This document shows positions 16,405-25,040 of a stretch of DNA of 57,517 nt, in pieces (the stretch's first letter is position 1; every line of letters begins with the position of its first letter). This DNA comes from an uncultured Lachnospiraceae bacterium (GTDB taxonomy: Bacteria > Bacillota > Clostridia > Lachnospirales > Lachnospiraceae). The stretch spans positions 1-57,517 of the forward strand of contig CAJKGK010000024.1 in NCBI GenBank assembly GCA_905199445.1. Reading direction: 5' to 3'. Both the position numbers and the translations under genes were made by a program. The notes beneath the pieces are model-generated. The model searched no databases. It saw only the letters and a list, made by a program, of their open reading frames with translations, and was not told the origin of the DNA.

Positions 16405-16740
16405 ATGAAATTTTCGGAATCTTTAAAGAAAAATAAAGATTTTCGCCATGTATATGAGCAAGGAAAATCGTATGCAAACCGGTATCTGGTTATGTATACG
16501 ATACAGAATGGATTAGAAAAGAACAGACTTGGCGTTTCCGTCAGTAAGAAAGTTGGCAACAGCGTTGTCCGCCATCGGATTACCCGGCTTGTACGGGAAA
16601 GTTACCGACTGAATGAAGAACGATTTAAATGTGGTCTGGACATCGTTGTTATTGCAAGAGTAAATGCAAAGGGTACCGGATGTGGGGAGATTGAAAGTGC
16701 GCTCATGCATCTGGCCGGCCTGCATAATATTGTGGAGTGA
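16405..16740 (+). CDS. rnpA: ribonuclease P protein component
   Basis: The 111-residue basic protein cofactor of RNase P, which matures tRNA 5' ends. The RNR-type motif is RLGVSVSKKVGNSVVRHRIT, and the start MKFSESLKKNKDFRHVYEQG is typical. ATG 16405 is preferred over the in-frame GTG at 16399 because GAGG lies 8 bases ahead of it. It follows rpmH in the standard order. Confidence 0.95.
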   Translation: MKFSESLKKNKDFRHVYEQGKSYANRYLVMYTIQNGLEKNRLGVSVSKKVGNSVVRHRITRLVRESYRLNEERFKCGLDIVVIARVNAKGTGCGEIESALMHLAGLHNIVE

Positions 16741-16747
16741 TGGGATA

Positions 16748-16972
16748 ATGATGGGGATTTTGAAGAAAGTAATGATTGGTATGATTCGTTTTTACAGAAA
16801 CTATTTATCCATGCTTAAGTCAGGTCCAACCTGTAAATATTATCCCACCTGTTCACAATATGCGATTGAAGCGATTGAAAAATACGGAGCTTTAAAAGGA
16901 GGCTTCTTAGCGATAAAGAGGATATTAAGGTGCAATCCATTCTCAAAAGGAGGATATGATCCTGTACCATAA
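16748..16972 (+). CDS. yidD: membrane protein insertion efficiency factor YidD
   Basis: A 74-residue small protein with the family signature CKYYPTCSQYAIEAIEKYG and the conserved CNPFSKGGYDPVP end. It assists YidC-dependent membrane insertion. Two ATGs (16748 and 16751) are possible. It lies 7 bases after rnpA and 17 bases before yidC. Confidence 0.93.
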   Translation: MMGILKKVMIGMIRFYRNYLSMLKSGPTCKYYPTCSQYAIEAIEKYGALKGGFLAIKRILRCNPFSKGGYDPVP

Positions 16973-16989
16973 ATCAAGGAGGTTACACG

Positions 16990-18312
16990 TTGGAATTACT
17001 GTTATTGACAAAAACGGGGGGTATTCTAGGTCCATTCGCAACGGTGCTTGGCTGGATTATTAATTATATTTATATATTCCTCGAAAAAATCGGTATACCA
17101 AATATCGGTTTGGCAATTATCTTATTTACACTATTTGTCAACCTGGTTTTATTACCATTGACACTCAAGCAGCAGAAATCAACAAAACTTTCGGCTGTTG
17201 TCAACCCGGAAATTCAGAAAATACAGGCAAAATACAAAGGCAAAAAAGACGAATTGTCTATGCGCAGAATGCAGGCTGAAACACAGGCTGTTTATCAGAA
17301 ATATGGTACAAGTATGACCGGTGGCTGTCTCTGGGTTCTGATCCAGATGCCGATTTTATTTGCTCTGTCTCAGGTAATTTATCATATTCCGGCATATATT
17401 GAGCCTGTATATGAGCTGTATCAGCAGATTGCCGAGCCAATGCTTTCTTCACCGGATGGTATGGCGACTGCAAATGCGTTAATCTCTGACCTGGGTATTC
17501 GTATGGTAACTGAATTTGATCAGACTACATTTACGATTCCCAAGATCATTGATATGCTTTACTATGTTAAATCTACAGGATGGGATGCGGTTGCGCAGGC
17601 ATTTTCAGGAACACCTGCTGTAGCTGATGCGATCAATACCGTTGTTCCTCAATTAAAAGAAATCAACTGGTTTATCGGTGGTCTGGATATTGCAGATACG
17701 CCTATGGCGAATGGATGGTGGCCGGGTATTATGATTCCGCTGCTTTCCGGTTTTACACAGTGGTTAAGCGTAAAGATTTCAACGGCACAGACACAGTCTC
17801 AGATGAATAACAATAATCAGGACAATCCAATGAACGGTTCCATGAAGATGATGAATACGATCATGCCGTTGTTCTCTGTATTTATCTGTTTTTCAATTCA
17901 GACTGGTCTTGGACTTTACTGGATCGCCAGTGCTGTATTCCGTACCATTATCTCTGTTATTGCAAACAAGATTCTTGATAAAAAAGGTATTGATGCGATC
18001 ATTGCAGAAAGCCAGGCTAAAGCCAAGAAAAAAGCGGAGAAGCGGGGAGATAAGCCTTCGAAATTCGAGGAGTATGCAAAACAGAGTACGCGTAATATTG
18101 AAGCAGCAGAGCTTGCTGCCAAGAAACGCAAATCAATCAGTGAGCTTGCAAATACATCCGTTGCCGGCAGCTCTTCAAATTCCGATAGTTCTTCAGACAA
18201 TGATGTTAAAAAATCAAAAGCGAATAACTATACAGCTGCTACAAAGGATAAAGACAGCGGCAGTAAGGGCAGCATAGCTGCATATGCGAATATGCTGAAG
18301 AAGAAAGACTAG
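16990..18312 (+). CDS. yidC: membrane protein insertase YidC/OxaI
   Basis: A 440-residue Oxa1-type insertase with about five transmembrane segments. GLAIILFTLFVNLVLLPLTL is the first core helix, followed by the charged hairpin rich in Lys/Gln (QQKSTKL...YKGKKDEL) and GGCLWVLIQMPILFAL. The last ~110 residues are a hydrophilic Lys/Ser-rich tail, often used to contact ribosomes. The start is TTG 16990, with AAGGAGG 7 bases upstream. There is no lipobox, unlike Bacillus SpoIIIJ. Confidence 0.95.
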   Translation: MELLLLTKTGGILGPFATVLGWIINYIYIFLEKIGIPNIGLAIILFTLFVNLVLLPLTLKQQKSTKLSAVVNPEIQKIQAKYKGKKDELSMRRMQAETQAVYQKYGTSMTGGCLWVLIQMPILFALSQVIYHIPAYIEPVYELYQQIAEPMLSSPDGMATANALISDLGIRMVTEFDQTTFTIPKIIDMLYYVKSTGWDAVAQAFSGTPAVADAINTVVPQLKEINWFIGGLDIADTPMANGWWPGIMIPLLSGFTQWLSVKISTAQTQSQMNNNNQDNPMNGSMKMMNTIMPLFSVFICFSIQTGLGLYWIASAVFRTIISVIANKILDKKGIDAIIAESQAKAKKKAEKRGDKPSKFEEYAKQSTRNIEAAELAAKKRKSISELANTSVAGSSSNSDSSSDNDVKKSKANNYTAATKDKDSGSKGSIAAYANMLKKKD

Positions 18313-18333
18313 GAATCGGGGGAGGATTTACTC

Positions 18334-19005
18334 ATGGGTGACTATATTGAAATTAGTGCAAAAACTGTAGATGATGCTATTACGGAAGCCCTTTTAAAAT
18401 TGGAGACAACCAGTGATAAAATCGAATACGAAGTTATCGAAAAAGGCAGTACAGGATTGTTTGGGTTAATTGGGGCTAAACAGGCTGTAATCAAAGTCCG
18501 TAAAAAGTTTGACCTTGTTGATAATGTGAAAGGTTTCTTAAATGATTTATTCAATGCCATGAATATGACAGTGGAATCCGAAATTGACTATAATGCCGAT
18601 GAGCGAACCATGGATATTACATTCAGCGGTGATGAAATGGGAATTCTCATTGGAAAAAGGGGACAGACACTGGATTCACTTCAGTATATCATCAGCCTTG
18701 TAGTAAATAAAGAGAGCGAATCATATATCCGTGTTAAGACAGATACGGAAAATTATCGGGAAAGACGTAAGGAGACATTGGAATCCTTGGCAAGAAATAT
18801 TGCTTATAAGGTAAAGCGCACACGCAGAAGTGTTTCCCTTGAACCGATGAACCCAAATGACAGACGGATTATTCATTCAGCGCTGCAGAATGACCGTTAT
18901 GTGGAAACCCACAGTGAAGGTGAAGAACCTTACAGAAAGGTTATTGTTACATTAAAGAGATATAACAAGGATCATAAAGACAATAGAGATATTAAAGTGA
19001 AATAA
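18334..19005 (+). CDS. jag: Jag/KhpB RNA-binding protein (Jag_N-KH-R3H)
   Basis: A 223-residue RNA-binding protein. The N-terminal Jag domain occupies about residues 1-52 (VDDAITEALLKLETTSDKIE). The KH domain contains GILIGKRGQTLDSLQYI, and the R3H domain lies near MNPNDRRIIHSALQ. It pairs with KhpA in other Firmicutes to control cell elongation and sRNA binding. It lies 21 bases after yidC, the usual pairing. Confidence 0.93.
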   Translation: MGDYIEISAKTVDDAITEALLKLETTSDKIEYEVIEKGSTGLFGLIGAKQAVIKVRKKFDLVDNVKGFLNDLFNAMNMTVESEIDYNADERTMDITFSGDEMGILIGKRGQTLDSLQYIISLVVNKESESYIRVKTDTENYRERRKETLESLARNIAYKVKRTRRSVSLEPMNPNDRRIIHSALQNDRYVETHSEGEEPYRKVIVTLKRYNKDHKDNRDIKVK

Positions 19006-19012
19006 TCAAATA

Positions 19013-19045
19013 TTCCCCCCGTCAGTGCGATGGGGGGAAATTTTC
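19013..19045 (+). terminator. terminator after jag
   Basis: TTCCCCCC at 19013-19020 pairs with GGGGGGAA at 19032-19039 over an 11-base loop, followed by ATTTT. It ends the rpmH-jag transcript. The next gene, mnmE, is 148 bases from jag. Confidence 0.75.
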
Positions 19046-19153
19046 GATTCAGGGATTTTCGAATGCGGACATCAGAGCCGAAAGTTGTAACAGTGCAGTC
19101 TATGTACGGATTCGAAAGTATCTGAAAAATTAGGTTTAGAAAGGAAAAAACAG

Positions 19154-20530
19154 ATGGTTAAAGATACAATAGCAGCCATATCCACTGGAATGACCAATTC
19201 AGGGATCGGGAAGGTGCGTATGAGCGGTAATGCGGCAATTGCGATTGCAGATCAAATCTATAGAAGTCCAGGCGGAAAAAAGCGTTTAACAGATGCTGCA
19301 AGTCATACAATACACTATGGTTATATTTATGATGGGGACACACTGATCGACGAAGTGCTTGTTCTTATTATGAAAGGGCCTCATTCCTATACAACAGAAG
19401 ATGTGGTGGAAATCGATTGTCATGGCGGCGTTGTAGTGATGAAAAAGTTGCTGGAGACAGTAATCAAATATGGTGCGCGGCCGGCAGAACCGGGAGAATT
19501 TACAAAAAGAGCTTTCTTAAATGGCCGTATTGACCTTACACAGGCTGAAGCCGTTATTGATATTATTAATTCTAAAAATGAATATGCACTCAGCAGCTCA
19601 GTGAGACAGCTTAAAGGGAATGTTCTCGGCAAAATAAAGGAAATAAGAAAAAATATTATTGGCAACATTGCATTTATCGAGGCCGCGATGGATGACCCGG
19701 AACATATTAATGCGGATCATTTCGGTGAGACGCTGGGGATCAGCGTTAAACAAAATATTAAGGATATACAAAAGCTTTTGGATTCTGCCGATAATGGGCG
19801 AATGATTAAAGAGGGCATAAAAACAGTGATTGTAGGTAAACCCAATGCTGGAAAGTCATCTTTGCTTAATGCGCTTGTCGGTGATGAGCGGGCCATTGTG
19901 ACGGATATTGCAGGAACAACAAGAGATACTCTGGAAGAATCCATTACTGTTCATGGTATACCTTTAAATATTATTGATACAGCAGGTATTCGTGAAACAG
20001 AAGATGTTGTTGAAAAAATCGGTGTTAATAAAGCCAGGACATTTGCATCGGATGCGGATCTGATTATTTACGTTGCAGATGGAACAACGGCTTTAGACGA
20101 AAACGATCATGAAATTTTAAAAATGATTGAAAACAAAAAAGCGATTGTGCTGTTAAATAAAATTGATTTAAATCTTATCACAACAAAAGAAGATCTGGAA
20201 AAAATTCAGAATCATCCGGTTATTGAAATTTCTGCCAGGGAAGAACAGGGGCTGGAAGAACTGGAAGCATGTCTGAAAAACATGTTTTTTGAGGGAAATC
20301 TGTCTTTTAATGATGAGGTTTATATCACAAATATGCGTCATAAGAATGCACTTTCTGAGGCTTTGGAAAGCCTGAAACTTGTACTTCAGAGTATAGAAGA
20401 TGGGATGCCCGAAGATTTCTTTTCCATTGATCTGATGAATGCTTATGAAACATTGGGCAGTATTACTGGAGAAGCCGCAGGAGAAGACTTGATTGATACG
20501 ATTTTCAGCGATTTTTGTATGGGAAAATAA
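19154..20530 (+). CDS. mnmE: tRNA modification GTPase MnmE
   Basis: A 458-residue GTPase that with MnmG installs the 5-carboxymethylaminomethyl group on U34 of tRNAs. The N-terminal folate-binding domain holds the HYGYIYDG and PGEFTKRAFLNGRIDLTQAEA regions. The inserted G domain has GKPNAGKSSLLNAL, DTAG and NKID. The C-terminal CMGK ends in the conserved cysteine motif CxGK. It starts a run mnmE-mnmG-rsmG. Confidence 0.97.
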   Translation: MVKDTIAAISTGMTNSGIGKVRMSGNAAIAIADQIYRSPGGKKRLTDAASHTIHYGYIYDGDTLIDEVLVLIMKGPHSYTTEDVVEIDCHGGVVVMKKLLETVIKYGARPAEPGEFTKRAFLNGRIDLTQAEAVIDIINSKNEYALSSSVRQLKGNVLGKIKEIRKNIIGNIAFIEAAMDDPEHINADHFGETLGISVKQNIKDIQKLLDSADNGRMIKEGIKTVIVGKPNAGKSSLLNALVGDERAIVTDIAGTTRDTLEESITVHGIPLNIIDTAGIRETEDVVEKIGVNKARTFASDADLIIYVADGTTALDENDHEILKMIENKKAIVLLNKIDLNLITTKEDLEKIQNHPVIEISAREEQGLEELEACLKNMFFEGNLSFNDEVYITNMRHKNALSEALESLKLVLQSIEDGMPEDFFSIDLMNAYETLGSITGEAAGEDLIDTIFSDFCMGK

Positions 20531-20608
20531 ATTTATTTTATGATGAATTTTTCTGTCTCTTTTAAATGTGGTTAAAATCAAAATTTATCTGGAAATGGAG
20601 TTTTGAAA

Positions 20609-22510
20609 ATGTCATTTATTTATGAAGCTTATGATATTGCAGTCGTTGGGGCCGGACATGCGGGGTGTGAGGCGGCCCTGGCCTGCGCCCGTCTCGGTCT
20701 TTCCACCATTTGTTTTACGGTCAGCGTGGAAAGTATTGCGCTGATGCCGTGTAACCCAAATATCGGGGGCAGTTCTAAGGGCCATCTTGTAAGAGAAATC
20801 GATGCACTCGGGGGGCAGATGGGGAAAACAATTGATGAGACATTTATTCAGTCCAAGATGCTTAACCGTTCCAAAGGCCCTGCAGTGCATTCGCTGAGAG
20901 CCCAGGCGGATAAGGCACAGTACAGCAGCGTGATGCGTCAGGTTTTAGAAAATCAGGAAAATTTGACAATAAAGCAGGCTGAAATTATTGATATTCTTAC
21001 AGAAGATGGCCATGTCAGTGGTGTAAAAACACATACAGATGGTATTTATCCGTGTAAGGCAGTTGTGCTGGCAACAGGAACTTATTTGAAGGCAAGATGC
21101 CTTTGTGGTGAAACCATTACATATACAGGACCAAATGGCCTTCAGGCGGCTAATCAGCTTACAGATGCACTCAAACGCCTTGGTATTGAACTGGTTAGAT
21201 TTAAAACAGGAACACCGGCCAGGATTGACCGGCGGACCATTGATTTTTCAAAAATGGCGGAACAAAAGGGTGATGAAGAAATTGTTCCGTTTTCATTTAC
21301 GACAAACCCTGAGGATATTCAGAAGGCTCAGGTGTCTTGCTGGCTGACTTATACCAATGAGCAGACCCATGAAATTATAAAATCCAATCTGGATCGTTCG
21401 CCGATTTATGCAGGTGTCATTGAAGGAACCGGCCCCAGATATTGTCCGTCTATCGAGGATAAAGTTGTTAAATTTGCCGATAAAGACAGACATCAGGTAT
21501 TTATTGAGCCGGAAGGATTGTATACAAATGAAATGTATGTAGGCGGTATGTCAAGTTCTCTGCCGGAGGATGTGCAGTATAAAATGTATCGTTCCGTTGC
21601 GGGGCTGGAAAATGCAAAAATAGTCCGTAATGCATATGCGATTGAATATGATTGTATACCGGCAACACAGCTTAAACCTACATTAGAGTTTAAAAAGGTG
21701 GAAGGGCTTTTCTCAGGGGGACAGTTTAATGGAAGCTCCGGCTATGAGGAGGCGGCTGCTCAGGGGTTAATGGCAGGCATTAATGCTGCCTTAAAAACTT
21801 TAGGCAGGGAGCAGATTGTTTTAAAACGTTCTGAAGCTTATATCGGTGTTTTGATTGATGACCTGGTAACAAAGGAGATTCATGAACCATATCGAATGAT
21901 GACTTCAAGGGCTGAATACAGGTTATTGCTCAGACAGGATAATGCGGATCAGAGACTCACCGGGATTGGACATGAAATAGGCCTTATTGATGATGCGCGT
22001 TATCATCAGCTGATTGAAAAAGAGGAAATGATCGCGGCAGAAATTCAAAGGGTTAGAGATGTTCATATTGGTGCCAATCAAAAGGTTCAGGAATTTCTTG
22101 AAAACCATGAGAGTACATCATTAAAAACCGCCGCCACTTTGGATGAATTGATTCGCCGGCCGGAATTAAATTATGAAATGCTGGCTGAATTGGATCCCCA
22201 GCGGCCGAAGCTGCCTAAATCGGTTACGGATCAGGTTGAAATTAATATTAAATATGAGGGGTATATTACCCGACAGCTTCACCAGGTGGAACAGTTTAAA
22301 AAATTGGAATATAAACGTCTGCCGGAGCATTTGGATTATAATGAGATTAGCGGCCTGCGCATTGAAGCACGGCAGAAGCTTAATGCCATAAAACCGGTGT
22401 CTATCGGACAGGCTTCACGTATTGCCGGAGTTACACCGGCGGATGTGTCCGTACTGTTGATTTTTATGAAAGAATATAATCATCGGAAAAGATTGGATGG
22501 TGAAGTATGA
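20609..22510 (+). CDS. mnmG: tRNA uridine-5-carboxymethylaminomethyl synthase MnmG (GidA)
   Basis: A 633-residue FAD-dependent partner of MnmE. The dinucleotide site GAGHAGCEAAL is near residue 14. The conserved family motif PCNPNIGGSSKGHLVREIDALGG (residues ~44-66) and the C-terminal IRPELNYE-type region are present. ATG 20609 is chosen because GGAG lies 8 bases upstream; an in-frame TTG at 20603 is less likely. Its stop overlaps the rsmG start (ATGA), showing translational coupling. Confidence 0.97.
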   Translation: MSFIYEAYDIAVVGAGHAGCEAALACARLGLSTICFTVSVESIALMPCNPNIGGSSKGHLVREIDALGGQMGKTIDETFIQSKMLNRSKGPAVHSLRAQADKAQYSSVMRQVLENQENLTIKQAEIIDILTEDGHVSGVKTHTDGIYPCKAVVLATGTYLKARCLCGETITYTGPNGLQAANQLTDALKRLGIELVRFKTGTPARIDRRTIDFSKMAEQKGDEEIVPFSFTTNPEDIQKAQVSCWLTYTNEQTHEIIKSNLDRSPIYAGVIEGTGPRYCPSIEDKVVKFADKDRHQVFIEPEGLYTNEMYVGGMSSSLPEDVQYKMYRSVAGLENAKIVRNAYAIEYDCIPATQLKPTLEFKKVEGLFSGGQFNGSSGYEEAAAQGLMAGINAALKTLGREQIVLKRSEAYIGVLIDDLVTKEIHEPYRMMTSRAEYRLLLRQDNADQRLTGIGHEIGLIDDARYHQLIEKEEMIAAEIQRVRDVHIGANQKVQEFLENHESTSLKTAATLDELIRRPELNYEMLAELDPQRPKLPKSVTDQVEINIKYEGYITRQLHQVEQFKKLEYKRLPEHLDYNEISGLRIEARQKLNAIKPVSIGQASRIAGVTPADVSVLLIFMKEYNHRKRLDGEV

Positions 22511-23226
22511 GAGATTTGACAAAATTTAAGAGGGGCCTGGAGCAGCTTGGGGTGACTTTGGATGAAAATCAGATTCAACAGTTTATGGCCTATTATGAAT
22601 TACTGGTTGAGAAAAATAAAGTCATGAATCTTACCGCAATCACAGAATTTGATCAGGTTGTGGAGAAGCATTTTATTGACAGTCTGATGCTTGCCAGGGT
22701 TATGAAATTAAATCAAAAAATTGATGTAATTGATATGGGTACAGGTGCGGGATTTCCAGGAATCCCATTGAAAATTGCTTTTCCAAAACTTCAGGTTACT
22801 TTAGCGGATTCCCTGAATAAAAGAATTAAATTCTTACAGGAAGTCATAGAAACTCTGAAATTATCAGGTATTTCAGCTATACACGGAAGGGCTGAGGATT
22901 TGGGAAGAGATGTATTATATCGTGAAAAGTATGATTTGTGCGTGTCAAGAGCTGTAGCAAATCTGGTTACACTTTCGGAGTATTGTCTGCCCTTTGTGAA
23001 GGTGGGCGGATGCTTTGTATCCTATAAGTCAGGTGCAGTGGATGAAGAAGTTACCCAGGCCGGGAAGGCGTTTCGCCTCCTTGGGGGGCAGCTGATGCAG
23101 TGTGAGAAGATGACATTGCCAGATTCTGAAATAAGCCGCAGTTTTGTTGTAATAAATAAAGTTACATCTACAAAAAAGACTTATCCACGCAAAGCCGGAA
23201 AACCTGGAAAGGAACCATTAGTATGA
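22507..23226 (+). CDS. rsmG: 16S rRNA (guanine527-N7)-methyltransferase RsmG (GidB)
   Basis: A 239-residue SAM-dependent methyltransferase modifying G527 of 16S rRNA, a site tied to streptomycin response. The SAM-binding loop is DMGTGAGFPGIPL, with CVSRAVANL further on. It starts inside the mnmG stop (ATGA) and its own stop overlaps the next gene in the same way. Confidence 0.96.
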   Translation: MRDLTKFKRGLEQLGVTLDENQIQQFMAYYELLVEKNKVMNLTAITEFDQVVEKHFIDSLMLARVMKLNQKIDVIDMGTGAGFPGIPLKIAFPKLQVTLADSLNKRIKFLQEVIETLKLSGISAIHGRAEDLGRDVLYREKYDLCVSRAVANLVTLSEYCLPFVKVGGCFVSYKSGAVDEEVTQAGKAFRLLGGQLMQCEKMTLPDSEISRSFVVINKVTSTKKTYPRKAGKPGKEPLV

Positions 23227-23705
23227 TTCGCGGAAAATATTTTGACGGAAAAAAAGATAAGCTTGATCAGTGCTTTGAAATACGAAGATCAGTTTTTGTT
23301 GCAGAGCAGAAAATTACAGAAGATGAAGAATTTGATGGTCTTGATGAACAATGCGGGCATTATATTGTGTATAACGAGGAGGATGTACCTGTAGCGACGG
23401 GACGTTTGATTAAAATCAGTGATACTCAATATCAGATTGGCCGTGTGGCTACTTTAAAGGCATGGCGGCATCAAGGCTATGCAGAATTTTTGATGCTGGC
23501 ATTAATTGAAAAAGCCAGAAGTCTGGGTGCTGAATCGATCTATTTGTATGCTCAGCTTTCGGCCATTGGTTTTTATGAAAAATGTGGATTTTCTGTAGAA
23601 AGCAATAACTTGATTATGGATGCAGGAATTGAACACAAAAAGATGATATATTCAATGCAAAATGTGCATAAGTGCTGCGAATGCAGCCAAAACAGTGGAT
23701 ATTAA
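23223..23705 (+). CDS. GNAT-family acetyltransferase, ElaA-like
   Basis: A 160-residue GNAT protein. The N-terminal CFEIRRSVFVAEQKI resembles the ElaA subgroup, and the acetyl-CoA binding region is RVATLKAWRHQGYAEFLM, followed by IGFYEKCGF. The substrate is unknown. It overlaps rsmG by 4 bases and so is the last gene of the mnmG-rsmG operon. Its C-terminal ~16 residues (from MQNVHKC) are Cys-rich and not typical of the family. Confidence 0.85.
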   Translation: MIRGKYFDGKKDKLDQCFEIRRSVFVAEQKITEDEEFDGLDEQCGHYIVYNEEDVPVATGRLIKISDTQYQIGRVATLKAWRHQGYAEFLMLALIEKARSLGAESIYLYAQLSAIGFYEKCGFSVESNNLIMDAGIEHKKMIYSMQNVHKCCECSQNSGY

Positions 23706-23906
23706 TATATGCGCACAGGATGCAAATCAAGGAATACGCTTGTCCGTGCCAGAACCATACCGGGTAGGGCATAAAAGTGGCCAGAAATATGAGAATATGA
23801 ATCTATGTATTAATAAGCAAAAAATATCCATCCAGGATCTTGTCATCTGGTATGCTACCCTCATATAGGACAATGAAATATAAAAGTCCTATATGGGGGT
23901 ATTTGT

Positions 23907-24359
23907 ATGTCCAGAAAGAGTGAGATAGATCCGGTAGAAAAGGTAAAAATAGTTGAACGATACCTTGATGGAGAGATTGGTATATGTCAGGTTGAAAAGG
24001 AATCGGGAATTGAACATTATACTATTCGAAACTGGATTTCCATTTATCAACATGATGGTCCTACCGGCTTACTTAACCAAACAAAAAACAAAGCTTATTC
24101 AAAAGCTTTAAAAATGTCTGCTGTAAATGATTAGCTTAACGGAAAAGGTTCTTTTCAAGACATCCGCACAAAATACGGAATTCGTTCTCACAAACAACTC
24201 TCCGATTGGATTAAGGTGTATAATTGTTTCTATCATAGACATTCTTTGGCTAATGCTATAGTTAATTACATAGATTACTACAATAACCAAAGAATTCAAA
24301 GAAAACTACATATAATGACACCAATGGAATAGCATGAGCAATATATAAAAGCAGCATAA
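23907..24359 (+). pseudogene. IS3-family transposase remnant, OrfA/OrfB deletion fusion
   Basis: One continuous frame reads through two TAG codons. The first part (23907-24131) has the helix-turn-helix VEKVKIVERYLDGEIGICQ, VEKESGIEHYTIRNWIS. After the TAG at 24132 it continues LNGKGSFQDIRTKYGIRSHK and DWIKVYN, the second OrfA helix-turn-helix. It then jumps to YIDYYNNQRIQRKLHIMTPME, the C-terminal end of the IS3 integrase, with the DDE core missing. A second TAG at 24330 is followed by HEQYIKAA. Both TAGs sit where relatives usually have tyrosine. The protein cannot be active. Confidence 0.8.
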
Positions 24360-24361
24360 AA

Positions 24362-24405
24362 TATCGTCAGCCATAATAATATGGCTGACGATACAAAAAT
24401 TTATT
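24362..24405 (+). terminator. terminator inside the IS element
   Basis: A perfect 13-bp stem, TATCGTCAGCCAT at 24362-24374 and its complement at 24381-24393, with loop AATAAT and a T-rich tail. It ends the transposase remnant transcript and may shield neighbours from readthrough. Confidence 0.75.
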
Positions 24406-24470
24406 ATTTTTTATTGTCCTCTTGACAGGGAGCATACCATCTTAGATGGATATTTTTTTGTGACATACAC

Positions 24471-25028
24471 TTATTTATCGTCATCTGCGTTTTTTAATTC
24501 TTCCTGTAGAGACTTTTCAAGACCATCCTGTTTTGCCATTTCAAGTGCTTCGGCTTCTTCGTCTCCCAGGGCAATGAAAGATTCACCTTTTATAATTTCC
24601 TTGATATAAGTATAGCAGCCTTCACGGCTATGAATTGAATTGATAATATATCCCGAATCTTCTTCATTAAGCAGGGCATAGGCAAAACTTAATTTACCGC
24701 CCATTTCTTTAAATGCATCATATTTAACTATGCCACATTTCTGATATGAGCGGATAACCGAATGCTCAAGTGATTTTAGTCTTTTGGAAATATAAGCATC
24801 ATTTTCTTTTAAGGTATCAATTTCATCAATCCGTGTTTTAAGAAGATCTTCAATACTGCGTCCGCCTCGTCCACGCATGAAGCTGCGATATTTACGGAGT
24901 AATTTATTTTGACGGACAAAAAGCACGATAACAAGGATAAAGGCAATAAGCAATAAAATTAATGACATATAAATAAGAATGCCAGGATCAAATGAGAGAT
25001 TTGACAGTAATTTGCTTTGGACTTCCAT
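24471..25028 (-). CDS. DUF4446 family protein
   Basis: A 185-residue protein of unknown function with one N-terminal membrane helix (about residues 15-41, rich in Ile/Leu), then a charged helical stretch (RGGRSIEDLLKTRIDEIDTL). A globular C-terminal domain includes KYDAFKEMGGKLSFAYALL and ends in an acidic tail. This family nearly always lies directly after parB in Clostridia, here 12 bases away. It is presumably a membrane partner of the segregation or cell-cycle machinery, but no role is proven. Confidence 0.88.
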   Translation of the reverse strand: MEVQSKLLSNLSFDPGILIYMSLILLLIAFILVIVLFVRQNKLLRKYRSFMRGRGGRSIEDLLKTRIDEIDTLKENDAYISKRLKSLEHSVIRSYQKCGIVKYDAFKEMGGKLSFAYALLNEEDSGYIINSIHSREGCYTYIKEIIKGESFIALGDEEAEALEMAKQDGLEKSLQEELKNADDDK

Positions 25029-25040
25029 ATGTACCTCCTT

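Larger units (their letters stand above)
23849..24438 (+). mobile_element. decayed IS3-type insertion element (about 590 bp)
   Basis: Both ends are recognisable. The left end beginning GGTATGCTACCC (23849) and the inverted right end beginning GGTATGCTCCCT (24438 backward) match at about 22 of 30 positions. The element is flanked by a 4-base direct repeat ATCT at 23845-23848 and 24439-24442, an apparent target duplication. Inside is a transposase remnant joining an OrfA-like 5' part to the tail of an OrfB-like integrase; the catalytic core is deleted. A 10-bp hairpin (23862-23871/23886-23895) precedes the ORF and a terminator follows it. Confidence 0.75.
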
